Assembly (NCBI GenBank): GCA_021795795.1
Contig: JAJYPA010000004.1
Location: 1 to 64,000, forward strand
Direction: 5' to 3'
DNA from: Pseudomonadota bacterium
GTDB taxonomy: Bacteria > Pseudomonadota > Gammaproteobacteria > Halothiobacillales > Halothiobacillaceae
Length of the DNA stretch: 64,000 nucleotides
This document shows positions 1-8,131 of the stretch, piece after piece. The position numbers and the translations under genes were made by a program. Within the stretch, counting starts at the first letter, position 1; every line of letters begins with the position of its first letter. Under the pieces are notes generated by a model. It did no database searches, was not told the DNA's origin, and was given only the letters and a program-made list of their open reading frames with translations.

Positions 1-297
1 GCCACGGGAATCGGTAAATGGGCCGCCAAATCTATGCACCTTGCCTTTTATTTTTTACTGACGCTGCAAATAGGTTCTGGTTTTGCACTCAGGTGGGCGC
101 AAGCTGAATCTTTCACGTTTTTCAGACTGTTTACAGTTGAGATTCCGGGCAATGGCAACAAGACATTGGCACATACGCTCGAAGAGCTTCATGATACGGT
201 TGGCTGGGTTCTGATCATTCTCGTTGGCCTACACGCGGCAGCCGCTTTGATTCACCATTACCTACTGCGAGATGACACCTTAAAACGCATGCTTTGA
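1..297 (+). CDS. cytochrome b561 family protein (C-terminal part, cut by window edge)
   Basis: The frame is open at base 1 and ends at TGA 295-297, so only the last 98 residues are present. Two hydrophobic segments are visible: one around the HLAFYFLLTLQIGSGFAL stretch and one in the last third (WVLIILVGLHAAAALIHHY). The HLAFY, LAHTLEELHD and GLHAAAALIHH histidines fit haem b ligands of the membrane-bound di-haem cytochrome b561 (YceJ/CybB) family, which passes electrons between quinone and periplasmic partners. The ending DDTLKRML is typical of the family (usual form RDxxLxRM). The upstream neighbour is not visible. The family is fairly sure; the physiological partner is unknown. Confidence 0.8.
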   Translation, partial: ATGIGKWAAKSMHLAFYFLLTLQIGSGFALRWAQAESFTFFRLFTVEIPGNGNKTLAHTLEELHDTVGWVLIILVGLHAAAALIHHYLLRDDTLKRML

Positions 298-515
298 ATG
301 GATCGCGTATCCGGAGCAAACAGTTCAGCGTCGCTTGAAACGCAGCCTGCTTTACTTGACTGTGCGCCCCTCGATGATTTCGGCATCATGCGCCCACGAA
401 CGCGATCCATTTTTGCGTGGCCGGCACGAACTTTGTGGATGCGTGACAGATCGATGGCAAATTGCCTTGGGTATGTCCGCACAAATGCAGACGCTTCCTG
501 AAGTCCGATAGGCTG

Positions 516-1448
516 TTAGCTCAACACCTCCAGATAACGCGACAGCGTTTCGTTCTCTGCGACAAACCAGTTCTGCGCCTGTGGGCTGCTCGGCGTGGCA
601 AGATCCGCCCGCCAATCCGGCTCCAGCGTGTCGATGATAAATGTTCGCACCACTCTGCGATTATCCGGGCGTTGCAGGTGCTGGCGCAAACAGCCGGTCC
701 CCAAGAGCTCGAAGCCATCGAGCGAGAACACCTGCCCCACCCGTGCTGGTGCCGTGGACAGCGCCACCCGATAGCGGCCCCGCTCATCGGCATAAGCCAG
801 CGAGGTCTCAAAATCGAACAATTCGGCCAGGGTCCCGGCATCACCCTGTGCCAGCTCGGCCCGCTCGCGCAGTTGCAGTGCCGAAACGCCTATGTCTGTT
901 CCCCGACCATGAACCCAGCCCAGCCGATCACCACAGACGATCAGGCCACCCCCACGCTGGAGTACCTCACCGGTTGCCACATCACATTCATCCACCAGTC
1001 GCAGGCCGACCAGAGGCCCGCCGCTGGCCTGCAAACGCCAGTCCTCGACATACGCCCCGGTCGTGCCGAACTCGATCATGCAGTTGCCGATACGCTGCAG
1101 GCGCGCCGGCTCCGGCCAGCGGTTGTGCAATTGCAGGGATACGCCATCACGCCAGCTGAGCATGCCTTCCTCCCAGACGCTATCGGCCAACCAGCCTTCA
1201 TGGTTGGCGAGTTGGCGCAGCTCGGCGGCCGTGTAGTCTTGCCAGGCACGCACTTGCAGTACAGGCGTGTCCGGCAGGCGCAGGTCGATGGTGAAGTTGC
1301 GGCTTTGCAGCCAATGTACCTGGGTGCGCTGATCACTTCGGCCATCGGCAAAGCTGATGGTACGTCGACGAAAATGCCCGAGCATCCAGTCCGGCACGCC
1401 TGTCTGCGCGCGTGTCGGATAATCTGCGACCAATTCCAGCAGGTTCAT
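516..1448 (-). CDS. conserved hypothetical protein, predicted beta-rich
   Basis: A 310-residue protein whose ATG overlaps the stop of the upstream oxygenase gene by four bases (ATGA, 1445-1448), so the two are translationally coupled. I do not recognise a named family with confidence. There is no signal peptide or membrane segment. The N-terminal stretch PDWMLGHFRRRTISFADG, followed by alternating polar/hydrophobic strands and repeated short W/G-containing segments (VHWLQSRNF, WVHGRG), looks like a lipocalin/calycin-type beta barrel, possibly duplicated; that fold is inference. Pairing with a 2-oxoglutarate/Fe(II) oxygenase suggests it binds or processes the same small molecule. No catalytic motif can be named. 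Confidence 0.6.
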   Translation of the reverse strand: MNLLELVADYPTRAQTGVPDWMLGHFRRRTISFADGRSDQRTQVHWLQSRNFTIDLRLPDTPVLQVRAWQDYTAAELRQLANHEGWLADSVWEEGMLSWRDGVSLQLHNRWPEPARLQRIGNCMIEFGTTGAYVEDWRLQASGGPLVGLRLVDECDVATGEVLQRGGGLIVCGDRLGWVHGRGTDIGVSALQLRERAELAQGDAGTLAELFDFETSLAYADERGRYRVALSTAPARVGQVFSLDGFELLGTGCLRQHLQRPDNRRVVRTFIIDTLEPDWRADLATPSSPQAQNWFVAENETLSRYLEVLS

Positions 1449-2470
1449 GCCTTCACCGTACGGTGCCCATGACCGAAACTGGACAAGCCTGCTGCGCCAT
1501 CGGGCAGTTGCAGCGAACCATTCTCCAACCGCTCGCGCAGATAACGGAAGGTCTGCGCGGTCTGCGCGAACAGGTGGTCGCCACAGTTGATCGGCTCGTA
1601 TCTGCGCTCACCGCGCAGGGGCAGTCCGGCTATCGGAGCAATGCGCGTCGGGTAGTCACAGGCGCAGAATAGTGGGAAGGCGAAGCGCTCCTCGCTGACC
1701 TTGCGCACGCGGTGCGAAGTAGCAACGAAGTGGCCGTTGCTGAGCACTTCGAGCATGTCGCCGATGTTGATCACGAAGGCATCTTCCACCAGTGGCACAT
1801 CGATCCATTGACCATCCCCATTGAGTACCTGAAGCCCTTCAGCTGTGGGCAACAGAATGGTGAAGCACTCATAGTCGGTGTGCGCGCCAATACCGGGACG
1901 GTCCGCCACCGGATCAGGGTCGAGCGGGTAGTGGATCAGGCGCAACTGGCTGGTGGGGTGACGGGTGATCTCGGCGAAGGTCTCCTCCGCCAACCCCAGG
2001 GCCAGGGCAAAACCACGAAACAGCGTGTCGCCCAGCGCCAGCGCCGCGCGGTAATAGGCGCCCACCTCGAATTTGAAATCCGCCGAATCAGGCCATTGAG
2101 TCGGGCCCAGCAGCGGATAGACCTGGGCTGCCTCGGTGTAGTCATAATTGACATCATAGGCTTCCTTGAGATCCTTGCCGCCGCCCGCGAACTGTTCCTC
2201 GCCTTCCGGCACATAACCACTGTGGTTACTCGACTGGCCGATGTAGAAGCGCATCTTCTCGTGCAGCGGACGCTCGAAAAATCTGCGCGCCTGTCGGATC
2301 AATCCGTCGCGTAACGTGCGGGAAATGCCGTGCCCGGTAATCTGCAGGAAGCCGACATCGCGTGCGGCTCGGCCCAGCTCATCGGCAACGCGCTGGCGTT
2401 CGACCAGGCTATCGTCATACAGCCCGGATATATCGATTAGAGGAATGGATCTGAAATGGGTATGCGCCAT
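1445..2470 (-). CDS. isopenicillin N synthase-like 2-oxoglutarate/Fe(II) oxygenase
   Basis: A 341-residue soluble enzyme of the IPNS-like non-haem iron dioxygenase superfamily. The N-terminal DIOX_N region (about residues 7-115: PLIDISGL, GFLQITGHGI) precedes the double-stranded beta-helix. The iron ligands are visible as H197-T-D199 and H253 (ATSHRVRK). The 2-oxoglutarate-anchoring arginine is R262, in RFAF rather than the usual RxS, so the serine is replaced. Such enzymes hydroxylate, desaturate or cyclise small molecules; the substrate cannot be told here. It is first in a two-gene operon with the hypothetical gene downstream. A purine-rich AGGGAGATTTAC sequence precedes the ATG and serves as ribosome binding site. 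Confidence 0.88.
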   Translation of the reverse strand: MAHTHFRSIPLIDISGLYDDSLVERQRVADELGRAARDVGFLQITGHGISRTLRDGLIRQARRFFERPLHEKMRFYIGQSSNHSGYVPEGEEQFAGGGKDLKEAYDVNYDYTEAAQVYPLLGPTQWPDSADFKFEVGAYYRAALALGDTLFRGFALALGLAEETFAEITRHPTSQLRLIHYPLDPDPVADRPGIGAHTDYECFTILLPTAEGLQVLNGDGQWIDVPLVEDAFVINIGDMLEVLSNGHFVATSHRVRKVSEERFAFPLFCACDYPTRIAPIAGLPLRGERRYEPINCGDHLFAQTAQTFRYLRERLENGSLQLPDGAAGLSSFGHGHRTVKA

Positions 2471-2721
2471 GTAAATCTCCCTTAAATAAGTGAGTTACCT
2501 GGTCGTCCAGACAAGCAGTGGGTCGGGTCGTCCCGAGGTCGATAGCAATCGCGCCCTGCGAAGGTTTTCAAGCAAAATCCACACCACCCGCCTTTTCACA
2601 CTACTGGGCGGTTATAAGGCGAAACCAGTGCCCTTGAACGGTGCATTGCACACCGCATAAGCCCAATCAGATAGCATGCGGATCGCGCCATATTTGCCTT
2701 CAGGCTGGCGCTCATAGCGCT

Positions 2722-3078
2722 TTATTCCACTGCAAGCGCTTTCGCCACTATTGAAGGCAACCTTGCCGGATCTTTGATGCGCAGCTGCTTATTCACGTTA
2801 TAGCGACCAAAAACCACCGTGATGTGCGTGACTGGCACACCAAACTCACCAGCCAAGAATCTAACCATGTGGTCAGTTGCTTTGCCTGCCACAGCGGCCG
2901 CTGTAACACTGATCTTCAACTGTTTCCCCTTGGACTTCCCGATGGCATCGCGCGTTGATTCCGGCGACCCAAGAATATTCAGAACCAGGTCGTTCCCGTC
3001 CCAGGCACAAAATGAGGGGATATCAAGCCCGCGTCCCTCGGACTTGGCTCCTGAAACACGGACTCGCTGCTTGTTCAT
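2722..3078 (-). CDS. DUF167 (YggU-type) family protein
   Basis: A small protein of 118 residues counted from MNKQRVRV. An in-frame upstream start at 3117 exists, but the extra 13 residues do not fit the family. The core VLNILGSPESTRDAIG, KQLKISVTAAAVAGKATDHMVRFLAGEFGV and ITVVFGRYNVNKQLRI matches the DUF167/YggU fold: a P-rich or G-rich loop, then the GKA(N/T)..(L/V)..(F/L)LA helix, then a V..G...R/K.K/R strand. Function is unknown in the family. It is usually found with yggT/proC; here it stands alone, with remnants of mobile DNA downstream of its start. The family call is good and the start is likely. Confidence 0.75.
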   Translation of the reverse strand: MNKQRVRVSGAKSEGRGLDIPSFCAWDGNDLVLNILGSPESTRDAIGKSKGKQLKISVTAAAVAGKATDHMVRFLAGEFGVPVTHITVVFGRYNVNKQLRIKDPARLPSIVAKALAVE

Positions 3079-3221
3079 ATTTTTCGCATCCAAATTTAGG
3101 CAGATCTGCACAAACACAGGCCTTTATTCACAGGGGATGATTCGGGCAATGAGCGTCAAGATCAAGCAAATTTCTCCAAGGAATCTCTTGGGTCTTCGCG
3201 TAACAACTGACTGGCGATGCC

Positions 3222-3449
3222 TTGGCATCGGTAACAAACATACTCAAGGCACTGGATGAGGAAATCGAGCACCTGCGTGCGGTCATCAGTGATCATATCG
3301 ACCAGGATATCAACCTGCGCCAACAGGTTGCATTTGGTATTGAGTCCGCCTCCAATGATTGCGTGAAAAAACCACCAGCGGCAAGGGCATGCGTCTTTTT
3401 CATCCCATTGAAGTTGAAAATAAGCGCTAAGCCACTGTTGCCGCATTAA
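3222..3449 (+). pseudogene. possible remnant of an IS110-type transposase
   Basis: A short open stretch encodes NILKALDEEIEHLRAVIS followed by DHIDQDINLRQQ. This resembles the coiled-coil linker of IS110-family transposases (L..L..qI..L...I...id.d..L..Q), just before the SIPGIG motif. The SIPGIG motif itself is not present and the similarity stops abruptly. No flanking inverted repeats or catalytic residues are visible. It could equally be a chance open frame in the 374-base gap between the DUF167 gene and the cytochrome gene. Confidence 0.3.
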
Positions 3450-3452
3450 GAT

Positions 3453-4037
3453 TCACATGGACTTTTCCGTGGTTCTGGCGGGTGGCACGTATTCAGGCAC
3501 GCGGTTCCTGACTGGCGGCTGCGCCATCAGGTATTCATAGATCGCATGCAAGTCCTTTTCCGACAAGTGGGATAGTCCTTGCCAGGGCATCGGCGGCAGG
3601 ATTGGCCGACCTACGCCCATATGCTTGCCGTTCTTCATCGCTGCGATGAAATTCTGTGCGCTCCAGTTGCCTATACCGGTCTCACGGTCGGGTGTTAGGT
3701 TGCTGGCGTAGGTCTGGCCCCAAGGGCCGCTGAAGGCGGTCAAGCTGGCCGAACCGACCCAGTTCCAGTCACCGTTCAACGGCGGCGGCGAAGGCATATG
3801 CAGCGCTTGCGGATGACCCGAGAGACCGAGCGCCATGTCCTTCTCCGGACCATTCTGGCCCATCCTGGTTGGTGTGTGGCAATCGGCGCAGCCGCTGAAG
3901 TTAACGAGATAGGCGCCGCGCTTCACGAGCGCGGCGGTGGTGTCATCAGCTTGCGTGCCGTCGGCCTGCGCGGACCAACTAGCAAAGCTGCCAGCAATGA
4001 TGGTGAGGATCAGGGCGGTTTGCTTGGGGGTGGGCAT
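3453..4037 (-). CDS. periplasmic c-type cytochrome, monohaem
   Basis: A 194-residue exported protein. A signal peptide (PKQTALILTIIAGSFASWSAQA) precedes a class I cytochrome c domain with one haem-binding motif, C50-A-D-C53-H54. Met ligands are possible in the PPMPWQGLSHLSEKDL segment. The domain resembles the c-type subunits of periplasmic or alcohol-dehydrogenase-type dehydrogenases (GAYLVNFSGCADCHTP; SEKDLHAIYEYL). It would carry electrons in the periplasm. It is monocistronic here, so its donor is not shown. The ribosome binding site AGGAGAAATTACC lies directly upstream of ATG 4037. Confidence 0.85.
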   Translation of the reverse strand: MPTPKQTALILTIIAGSFASWSAQADGTQADDTTAALVKRGAYLVNFSGCADCHTPTRMGQNGPEKDMALGLSGHPQALHMPSPPPLNGDWNWVGSASLTAFSGPWGQTYASNLTPDRETGIGNWSAQNFIAAMKNGKHMGVGRPILPPMPWQGLSHLSEKDLHAIYEYLMAQPPVRNRVPEYVPPARTTEKSM

Positions 4038-4189
4038 GGTAATTTCTCCTGTTGTTGGATGAGAGAGGCAAGTCTAGGTCAGCCGAAAATCCAGACAAGA
4101 TGCGGCAGATCTACTTATGAAATTCTTAAGAATTGATGAATGAAGATTTAAGAAATGAGGCCGAATTGCCCCAAGAACGTGCCGGGAAC

Positions 4190-5527
4190 TTAGCCCGAAA
4201 CCAGCTGCAGGGGGCGATTGACCGTCAGCGAAAAGCGTCCGCGACCGGTTCGGGCTAGGCGGATGCCTGCGGCACGTTCGTCCAGGCGCCGTTGCAGCAG
4301 CACCAGGCGCGCTTCGAGGTTATCGCTTACACCGGGCAGGCGGATGCGCGAGTCCACCCGCAAACTCTTGTTTGTGAACTCGGTGCGTCGCCGTTCGACG
4401 AAGTCGGTCAGCAGCGCCCACAGGATCGCACCGGCGACGCCCTTGATCAGATAGTCATCGTCAATGAAAATGCTGTCGTTGGTGGCGAAGTGGCGCACTG
4501 ACAGCGCCGGGCCGGCAGCCGGTGTCGCCTCGACGGTCTCGGATGACAGCTCATCGGTCTGCTCCGCCACGTGCTGATGGTGATGAATGGACAACGCCAG
4601 TTGGGCGGCGAAGGCGACCAGCGCATCCTCGTCGTCGTAGCCAAAATGCAGGTCATCGACGCTCTCCACGTAAAGCACGCCGAGCAACTGGCCAAAAACG
4701 GCGACTGGCACCGCCATCTGGCTGCGGGCTTCTGGCAGGCCGGGCAAGGGGATGGCGCTTTCCAGACCGTCGCCCCTGCCCTCGGCTTCGATACTGTCAC
4801 GTACAGTGCGACCGTAGCTGTATTCGCTGGTCATGAAGCCAATGCGGATCGGCGAGATTTCGCGGGCGCAAATGCCGATTACACCGGCGCCGATCGGAAT
4901 TTCCGAGCCGATGCCGGATTCCGGGTAGCCGCGGCTGGCCAGTGTATACAGCCGACTGTACGCCTGATCGTGCATCAGTAGCATGACATGGTCGATGCCA
5001 AAGTCTTCGCCCAATGAATTCATCGCCGCTTCCAGCAGCGATTCCAAGTTGCTACAGCTAGACAGGCGTTGCGTGGCGCGTCGCAGCGCCGTGAGGTAGT
5101 TCACGGGTGGCGTTGGCGGCGCCAAGGTCGGCCCGGGCACGTGTTCGATGTCGCGGATGCGATAAATATCCGAGCCCAACAGGCGAAATACATCGCTCAT
5201 ACCTTCGTGCGAAGCAATGCCGGCCAGCTTGGCTTTCATCTGTTCGAATAGCGGGCCGGCGGTTTCGGTGCGCAAATACTCTAGCCGAAGGCGGTATTGC
5301 GCGCCGGTCAGGTGGTCGGTGAGTAGCAGGCGAACCGGCGAACCGGCCAATACGTTTTGCCGGGTGCAGTTGAAAAACTGGTAGGAAAGCGCGACGTGTT
5401 TGTTGTCGATGAATTGCACCTGCGACAGGTAGGCCAGGTTTGGCATACCTTCCGAGTCGCAGGTGGCGATCTGGCCAGGAATCACGCCTTCCAGACATTC
5501 GCGGATGGTTTCGATGCGCACGCTCAT
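4190..5527 (-). CDS. PNPOx-like/GAF/winged-helix three-domain regulatory protein
   Basis: A 445-residue cytoplasmic protein with three regions. Residues 1-130 resemble the pyridoxamine 5'-phosphate oxidase-like FMN-binding split barrel (PGQIATCDSEGMPNLAYLSQVQFIDN). Residues 150-325 form a GAF domain (LSSCSNLESLLEAAMNSL, IPIGAGVIGICARE, MAVPVAVFGQLLGVLYVES). The C-terminal 95 residues (DDYLIKGVAGAILWALLTDF to GRGRFSLTV) look like a winged-helix, DNA-binding-type domain. The combination implies a flavin- or small-ligand-responsive sensor or transcription factor; the ligand is unknown. It lies six bases downstream of another PNPOx-like gene on the same strand, so the two form an operon. Confidence 0.7.
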   Translation of the reverse strand: MSVRIETIRECLEGVIPGQIATCDSEGMPNLAYLSQVQFIDNKHVALSYQFFNCTRQNVLAGSPVRLLLTDHLTGAQYRLRLEYLRTETAGPLFEQMKAKLAGIASHEGMSDVFRLLGSDIYRIRDIEHVPGPTLAPPTPPVNYLTALRRATQRLSSCSNLESLLEAAMNSLGEDFGIDHVMLLMHDQAYSRLYTLASRGYPESGIGSEIPIGAGVIGICAREISPIRIGFMTSEYSYGRTVRDSIEAEGRGDGLESAIPLPGLPEARSQMAVPVAVFGQLLGVLYVESVDDLHFGYDDEDALVAFAAQLALSIHHHQHVAEQTDELSSETVEATPAAGPALSVRHFATNDSIFIDDDYLIKGVAGAILWALLTDFVERRRTEFTNKSLRVDSRIRLPGVSDNLEARLVLLQRRLDERAAGIRLARTGRGRFSLTVNRPLQLVSG

Positions 5528-5533
5528 GTTGCG

Positions 5534-6001
5534 TCAATCCAGTGGCTTGCCGGCTTTGGGTCCGGGCGTCTGCGAAAAGGCCGCGCTAGGTGTGAAGACT
5601 ACGGTCACCAGATCGTCGAGCGTGTAAGCAAGAATCACACGGACAATTCCCTCCGGAATGCCCAACGGCACCACCTGTTCGAGGAAGAGCACGATGTGTT
5701 CCTCGACGACGGCGGTGTCGGCCGCCTCGAAAGCCTCCACCCTGACGTCGCTCCCCTTCAATTGGACAGTGCGGTTGGTGCTGGGCAGACTGAACACGCT
5801 GGCCACCCGCGCGCTGTAGCGGATGTTCTCGATCAACTCAGCTGCTTGCGAGCGCTTCACGAAGACACGCACCTCGTTGCCATTATCCGAAGCCCGGCAA
5901 CCCAGACCCCGGCTCATGCTCGGCAGGTGATCCGGGCCACAGGCCGCCACGCTGATGCTGACCCCGGTCTGGATGAATGCGGCGGTTTCGCTGTCGATCA
6001 T
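5534..6001 (-). CDS. pyridoxamine 5'-phosphate oxidase-like flavin-binding protein
   Basis: A 155-residue protein beginning MIDSETAAFIQTGVSISVAACGPDHLPSMSRG, which matches the split-barrel flavin-binding fold (xxxxSVAxCxxxxxPxxxRGxGxR). The segments NEVRVFVKRSQAAELIENI and VASVFSLPSTNRTVQLKG are typical barrel strands. The C-terminal tail is proline/lysine rich. It has no signal peptide. It is the first gene of a pair with the GAF protein, whose N-terminal domain has the same fold, so one may have arisen from the other or they may heterodimerise. The enzymatic activity is unknown. Confidence 0.7.
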   Translation of the reverse strand: MIDSETAAFIQTGVSISVAACGPDHLPSMSRGLGCRASDNGNEVRVFVKRSQAAELIENIRYSARVASVFSLPSTNRTVQLKGSDVRVEAFEAADTAVVEEHIVLFLEQVVPLGIPEGIVRVILAYTLDDLVTVVFTPSAAFSQTPGPKAGKPLD

Positions 6002-6608
6002 GTGGACTCACGGCCTACGTTGGATTTTTATGTTCGAGTGCTCGCAGTCGGGGTGCGCCCGCTGTCGCTGCCACATCAAATGATGCAACGGGAGCGGTCG
6101 CCGTGGCAATGGTCAACAGAACCGACTGAACAATTTTACGAGCGGATCAATGGAGTCAGAATCGATTGATACGACTTCATTAGTACGGATGGGGAAGCAA
6201 GTTCATACCGCGCCGGCTGTTAGCGTTTGTGCGTGCGACCACGAACAGAGCTGGCAGGCACCCGCGTTTCCTTTTTGGCCTATCTTGAACATCGAAATGC
6301 ACACCCAAAACCCTGTCACTGGACCGCAACGCCTGATTCCATCTTAGCCAAGGTAACCAAAGCTAAAGAAATATTGGAAAAGTTGCACCAGGCTGAAGCT
6401 CCCGTGAAAGTCTTAACTTGATCTGCGCAATCAAGGGGGTCGGACTCAATGCCATTCAAACGAATGAAAGGCGCAAGTTCAGGAACATATGCGGCATATC
6501 ATGCATGTCAGGGAGACAGGCTACTTGGGACTGTCGAGCTCAGCTCGCTCACGCAAAAACTAAAAGGCCGATGAGTGTACCGGCCTGTACGCGTGAGAAC
6601 GGTTTTGC
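6002..6608. other. intergenic stretch with only a transposase remnant
   Basis: About 600 bases separate the divergent-looking PNPOx-like gene start and the cyanase stop. Apart from the IS630-type fragment at 6230-6421, I see no credible gene, promoter pair or strong hairpin. Short open frames here have neither ribosome binding sites nor recognisable protein features. Confidence 0.5.
6230..6421 (+). pseudogene. C-terminal remnant of an IS630-type transposase
   Basis: The frame encodes FLAYLEHRNAHPKP, C, HWTATPDSILAKVTKAKEIL, then a short tail and a stop. This closely follows the C-terminal end of IS630/Tc1-type transposases, usually written FLaxHNxxPKPFxWTaxADxILxKVxRA. The DDE catalytic residues that should lie upstream are missing, and no ATG with a ribosome binding site is present. 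It is therefore a decayed fragment. No terminal repeat could be assigned. It shows that an IS630-type element once inserted next to cyanase. Confidence 0.6.
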
Positions 6609-7052
6609 TCACCAGGATTTGTAGGGCAGGAATTTGCCGTTCATGGTGACGACGACGCGGTCGCCCGCCGGGTTTTCTTCCTTATCGATGTGCATGGAAA
6701 AATCGATGGCGCTCATGATGCCGTCACCGAATTTTTCGTGGATCAGCGATTTGATGGTCGGGCCGTACACGCCGATCACTTCATAAAAGCGATAGATCAG
6801 CGGATCGGTCGGGATGGCTTTGTCCCAAACCTTGGTTGGGCATGCCATGAGCACAGCTTTGGTTTCGGCAGGCAGATCCAACAGTGTCAACAGTTTCTGG
6901 GCGGGTTCTTCCTTCAGGCTGTTCATGCCGAGACAAGCCGACACGGCAAACACGGGCGACAGACCAATGCCGGCTGCAATGGCTTCCCAGCTCAGGGACA
7001 GGGCTGCTTTCTTTTCCAGAATCAAGGCGGTCAGGGCTTCTTTGGTCATCAT
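6609..7052 (-). CDS. cynS: cyanate hydratase (cyanase)
   Basis: Cyanase converts cyanate plus bicarbonate to ammonia and CO2 (via carbamate), giving both detoxification and nitrogen. From ATG 7052 the protein is 147 residues, a usual family length; a GGAGTG ribosome binding site precedes this ATG, so the longer reading to 7082 is not preferred. The N-terminal helical domain (ALTALILEKKAALSLSWEAI) and the C-terminal catalytic domain are both present. The catalytic triad is intact: R88 and E91 in YRFYEVIGVYG, and S114 in MSAIDF, equivalent to E. coli R96, E99 and S122. It faces away from the sigma-54-type operon starting at 7513. An NrtA/CynA-like importer lies 7 kb away, so it may consume cyanate entering by that importer. 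Confidence 0.95.
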   Translation of the reverse strand: MMTKEALTALILEKKAALSLSWEAIAAGIGLSPVFAVSACLGMNSLKEEPAQKLLTLLDLPAETKAVLMACPTKVWDKAIPTDPLIYRFYEVIGVYGPTIKSLIHEKFGDGIMSAIDFSMHIDKEENPAGDRVVVTMNGKFLPYKSW

Positions 7053-7317
7053 AATGATCACTCCGTTTGCTGTGGTTATCAAAGCGCGTCAGGTGCACTC
7101 GAACGAATACTCATCAAGAATCCTGCCAAGTTGATGAACGCAATCTTGGTTCACGCGGTTAATTGCTTGGCTATGTGTTTACGTTTATGGAATTTGCTTC
7201 CAATACAAAGCGTTGTGCTTGGTATTTTCTTGCGTGCAACCTGTTTCACAATTCAACCATTTTCCACGGAGTCTGCTTACCCGGCCCCGTTTTCGGCAAG
7301 TGCCCCATCAAATGGCA

Positions 7318-7351
7318 ACATTGTCCGATCTATTCATGACATTGTCGGACA
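7318..7351 (+). promoter_or_regulatory. candidate activator-binding sites: direct repeat upstream of sigma-54 promoter
   Basis: ACATTGTCCGA (7318-7328) and ACATTGTCGGA (7339-7349) are a direct repeat exactly 21 bases apart, two helical turns. They lie about 90-120 bases upstream of the -24/-12 promoter, where enhancer-binding proteins usually bind. The second copy continues to TGTCGGACA. The same ACATTGT word forms a palindrome upstream of the ABC transporter operon at 13979. Binding by the sigma-54 activator encoded at 12286-13905 is inferred. Confidence 0.55.
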
Positions 7352-7435
7352 CTGGGAGCTGACAATCATGGCTTATCACCCTCGAAGACTTAATAAAATA
7401 ACTCAACAATATGTTTTTAAAGCATTTAATTTGGT

Positions 7436-7450
7436 TGGCATAGGGTGTGC
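7436..7450 (+). promoter_or_regulatory. sigma-54 (-24/-12) promoter for the OsmC-flavoprotein-rubredoxin operon
   Basis: TGGCATAGGGTGTGC matches the sigma-54 consensus TGGCAC-N5-TTGC with the invariant GG and GC at the correct spacing; the -12 box is GTGC rather than TTGC. It lies 63 bases before ATG 7513. A TGTTGGACA word (7453-7461), similar to the upstream activator motif, sits near the expected transcript start. Confidence 0.65.
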
Positions 7451-7512
7451 TGTGTTGGACATTACAAGTGTTTCGTACTTGACCCCACAAACCCACGATC
7501 AGGAGAATTTCA

Positions 7513-8076
7513 ATGAGCACCCCTATTCTAGAACCCGTAGCGCCATCTTGTGTCCGTCAGGCATTGCGTGAAATCGACAAGCAAGGTTTGGCAGCACTGG
7601 GCGAGAAAGGCAAAGCAAACCCGAACGCGGTGGTCACGCTAAAAGCGAAAACGGTTTGCGAAGGTCAATTCCGCAATCTGACCTATATCCGTGGCCTTGA
7701 TCCGGTCATTGTGGACGAACCACCTCACCTGTTAGGTGAAGATACCGCACCGAATCCATCCGAGGCACTGTTGGCAGCATTGGGCGCTTGTTTGGCGGTT
7801 GGCGTGCATGCCAATGCCACGGCGCGCGGCATCAAGCTGACCAAGCTCGAACTTCACATCGAAGGCGACATCAACGTCACGGCTGTTTGGGGTACCGGCG
7901 ACCTGGACGACGACAAGCCTCTGGGCTTTACCGCCATACGCGTGAAGTTCGACATCGAAACACTCGACCCGATGAGCGGGGCCGAAAAAGACGCCCTGTT
8001 GCAACATGCCAAGAAATGGTCACCGGTTGCCAACACCATGATGCGCCCGGTCGCTCTCGACTGCGCTGTGCTCTAA
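7513..8076 (+). CDS. OsmC/Ohr-family protein
   Basis: A 187-residue protein of the OsmC fold. The first conserved cysteine is present in LLAALGACLAVGVHANA (C93). At the second site, where peroxidase members have CP(V/I), the sequence is W-S170-P-V-A-N-T. The resolving or second cysteine is therefore a serine, and classical two-cysteine peroxide reduction is unlikely. OsmC-like proteins with this substitution are often found beside sulfur-transfer genes; a thiol- or persulfide-binding role here is inference. It is the first gene of the sigma-54-type operon, with AGGAGAATTTCA in front of the ATG. Confidence 0.85.
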   Translation: MSTPILEPVAPSCVRQALREIDKQGLAALGEKGKANPNAVVTLKAKTVCEGQFRNLTYIRGLDPVIVDEPPHLLGEDTAPNPSEALLAALGACLAVGVHANATARGIKLTKLELHIEGDINVTAVWGTGDLDDDKPLGFTAIRVKFDIETLDPMSGAEKDALLQHAKKWSPVANTMMRPVALDCAVL

Positions 8077-8131
8077 CGCTGACTTGCGCCGCATGCACAG
8101 GTATGCGGCTTATATATTCCAGGAGAATGCC

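Noticed and set aside
298..515. A 67-codon frame directly after the cytochrome b561 gene
   Set aside because: It has an ATG but no protein-like features or ribosome binding site; the 218-base gap shows nothing else.
462..1472. A 336-codon plus-strand frame opposite the hypothetical gene at 516-1448
   Set aside because: The minus-strand frame is coupled to the oxygenase by ATGA and has protein-like composition; the plus-strand frame has neither.
7114..7128. A TGGCA...TTGA sigma-54-like sequence in front of cynS
   Set aside because: The invariant GC of the -12 box is not kept, so I do not claim that cynS is sigma-54 dependent.
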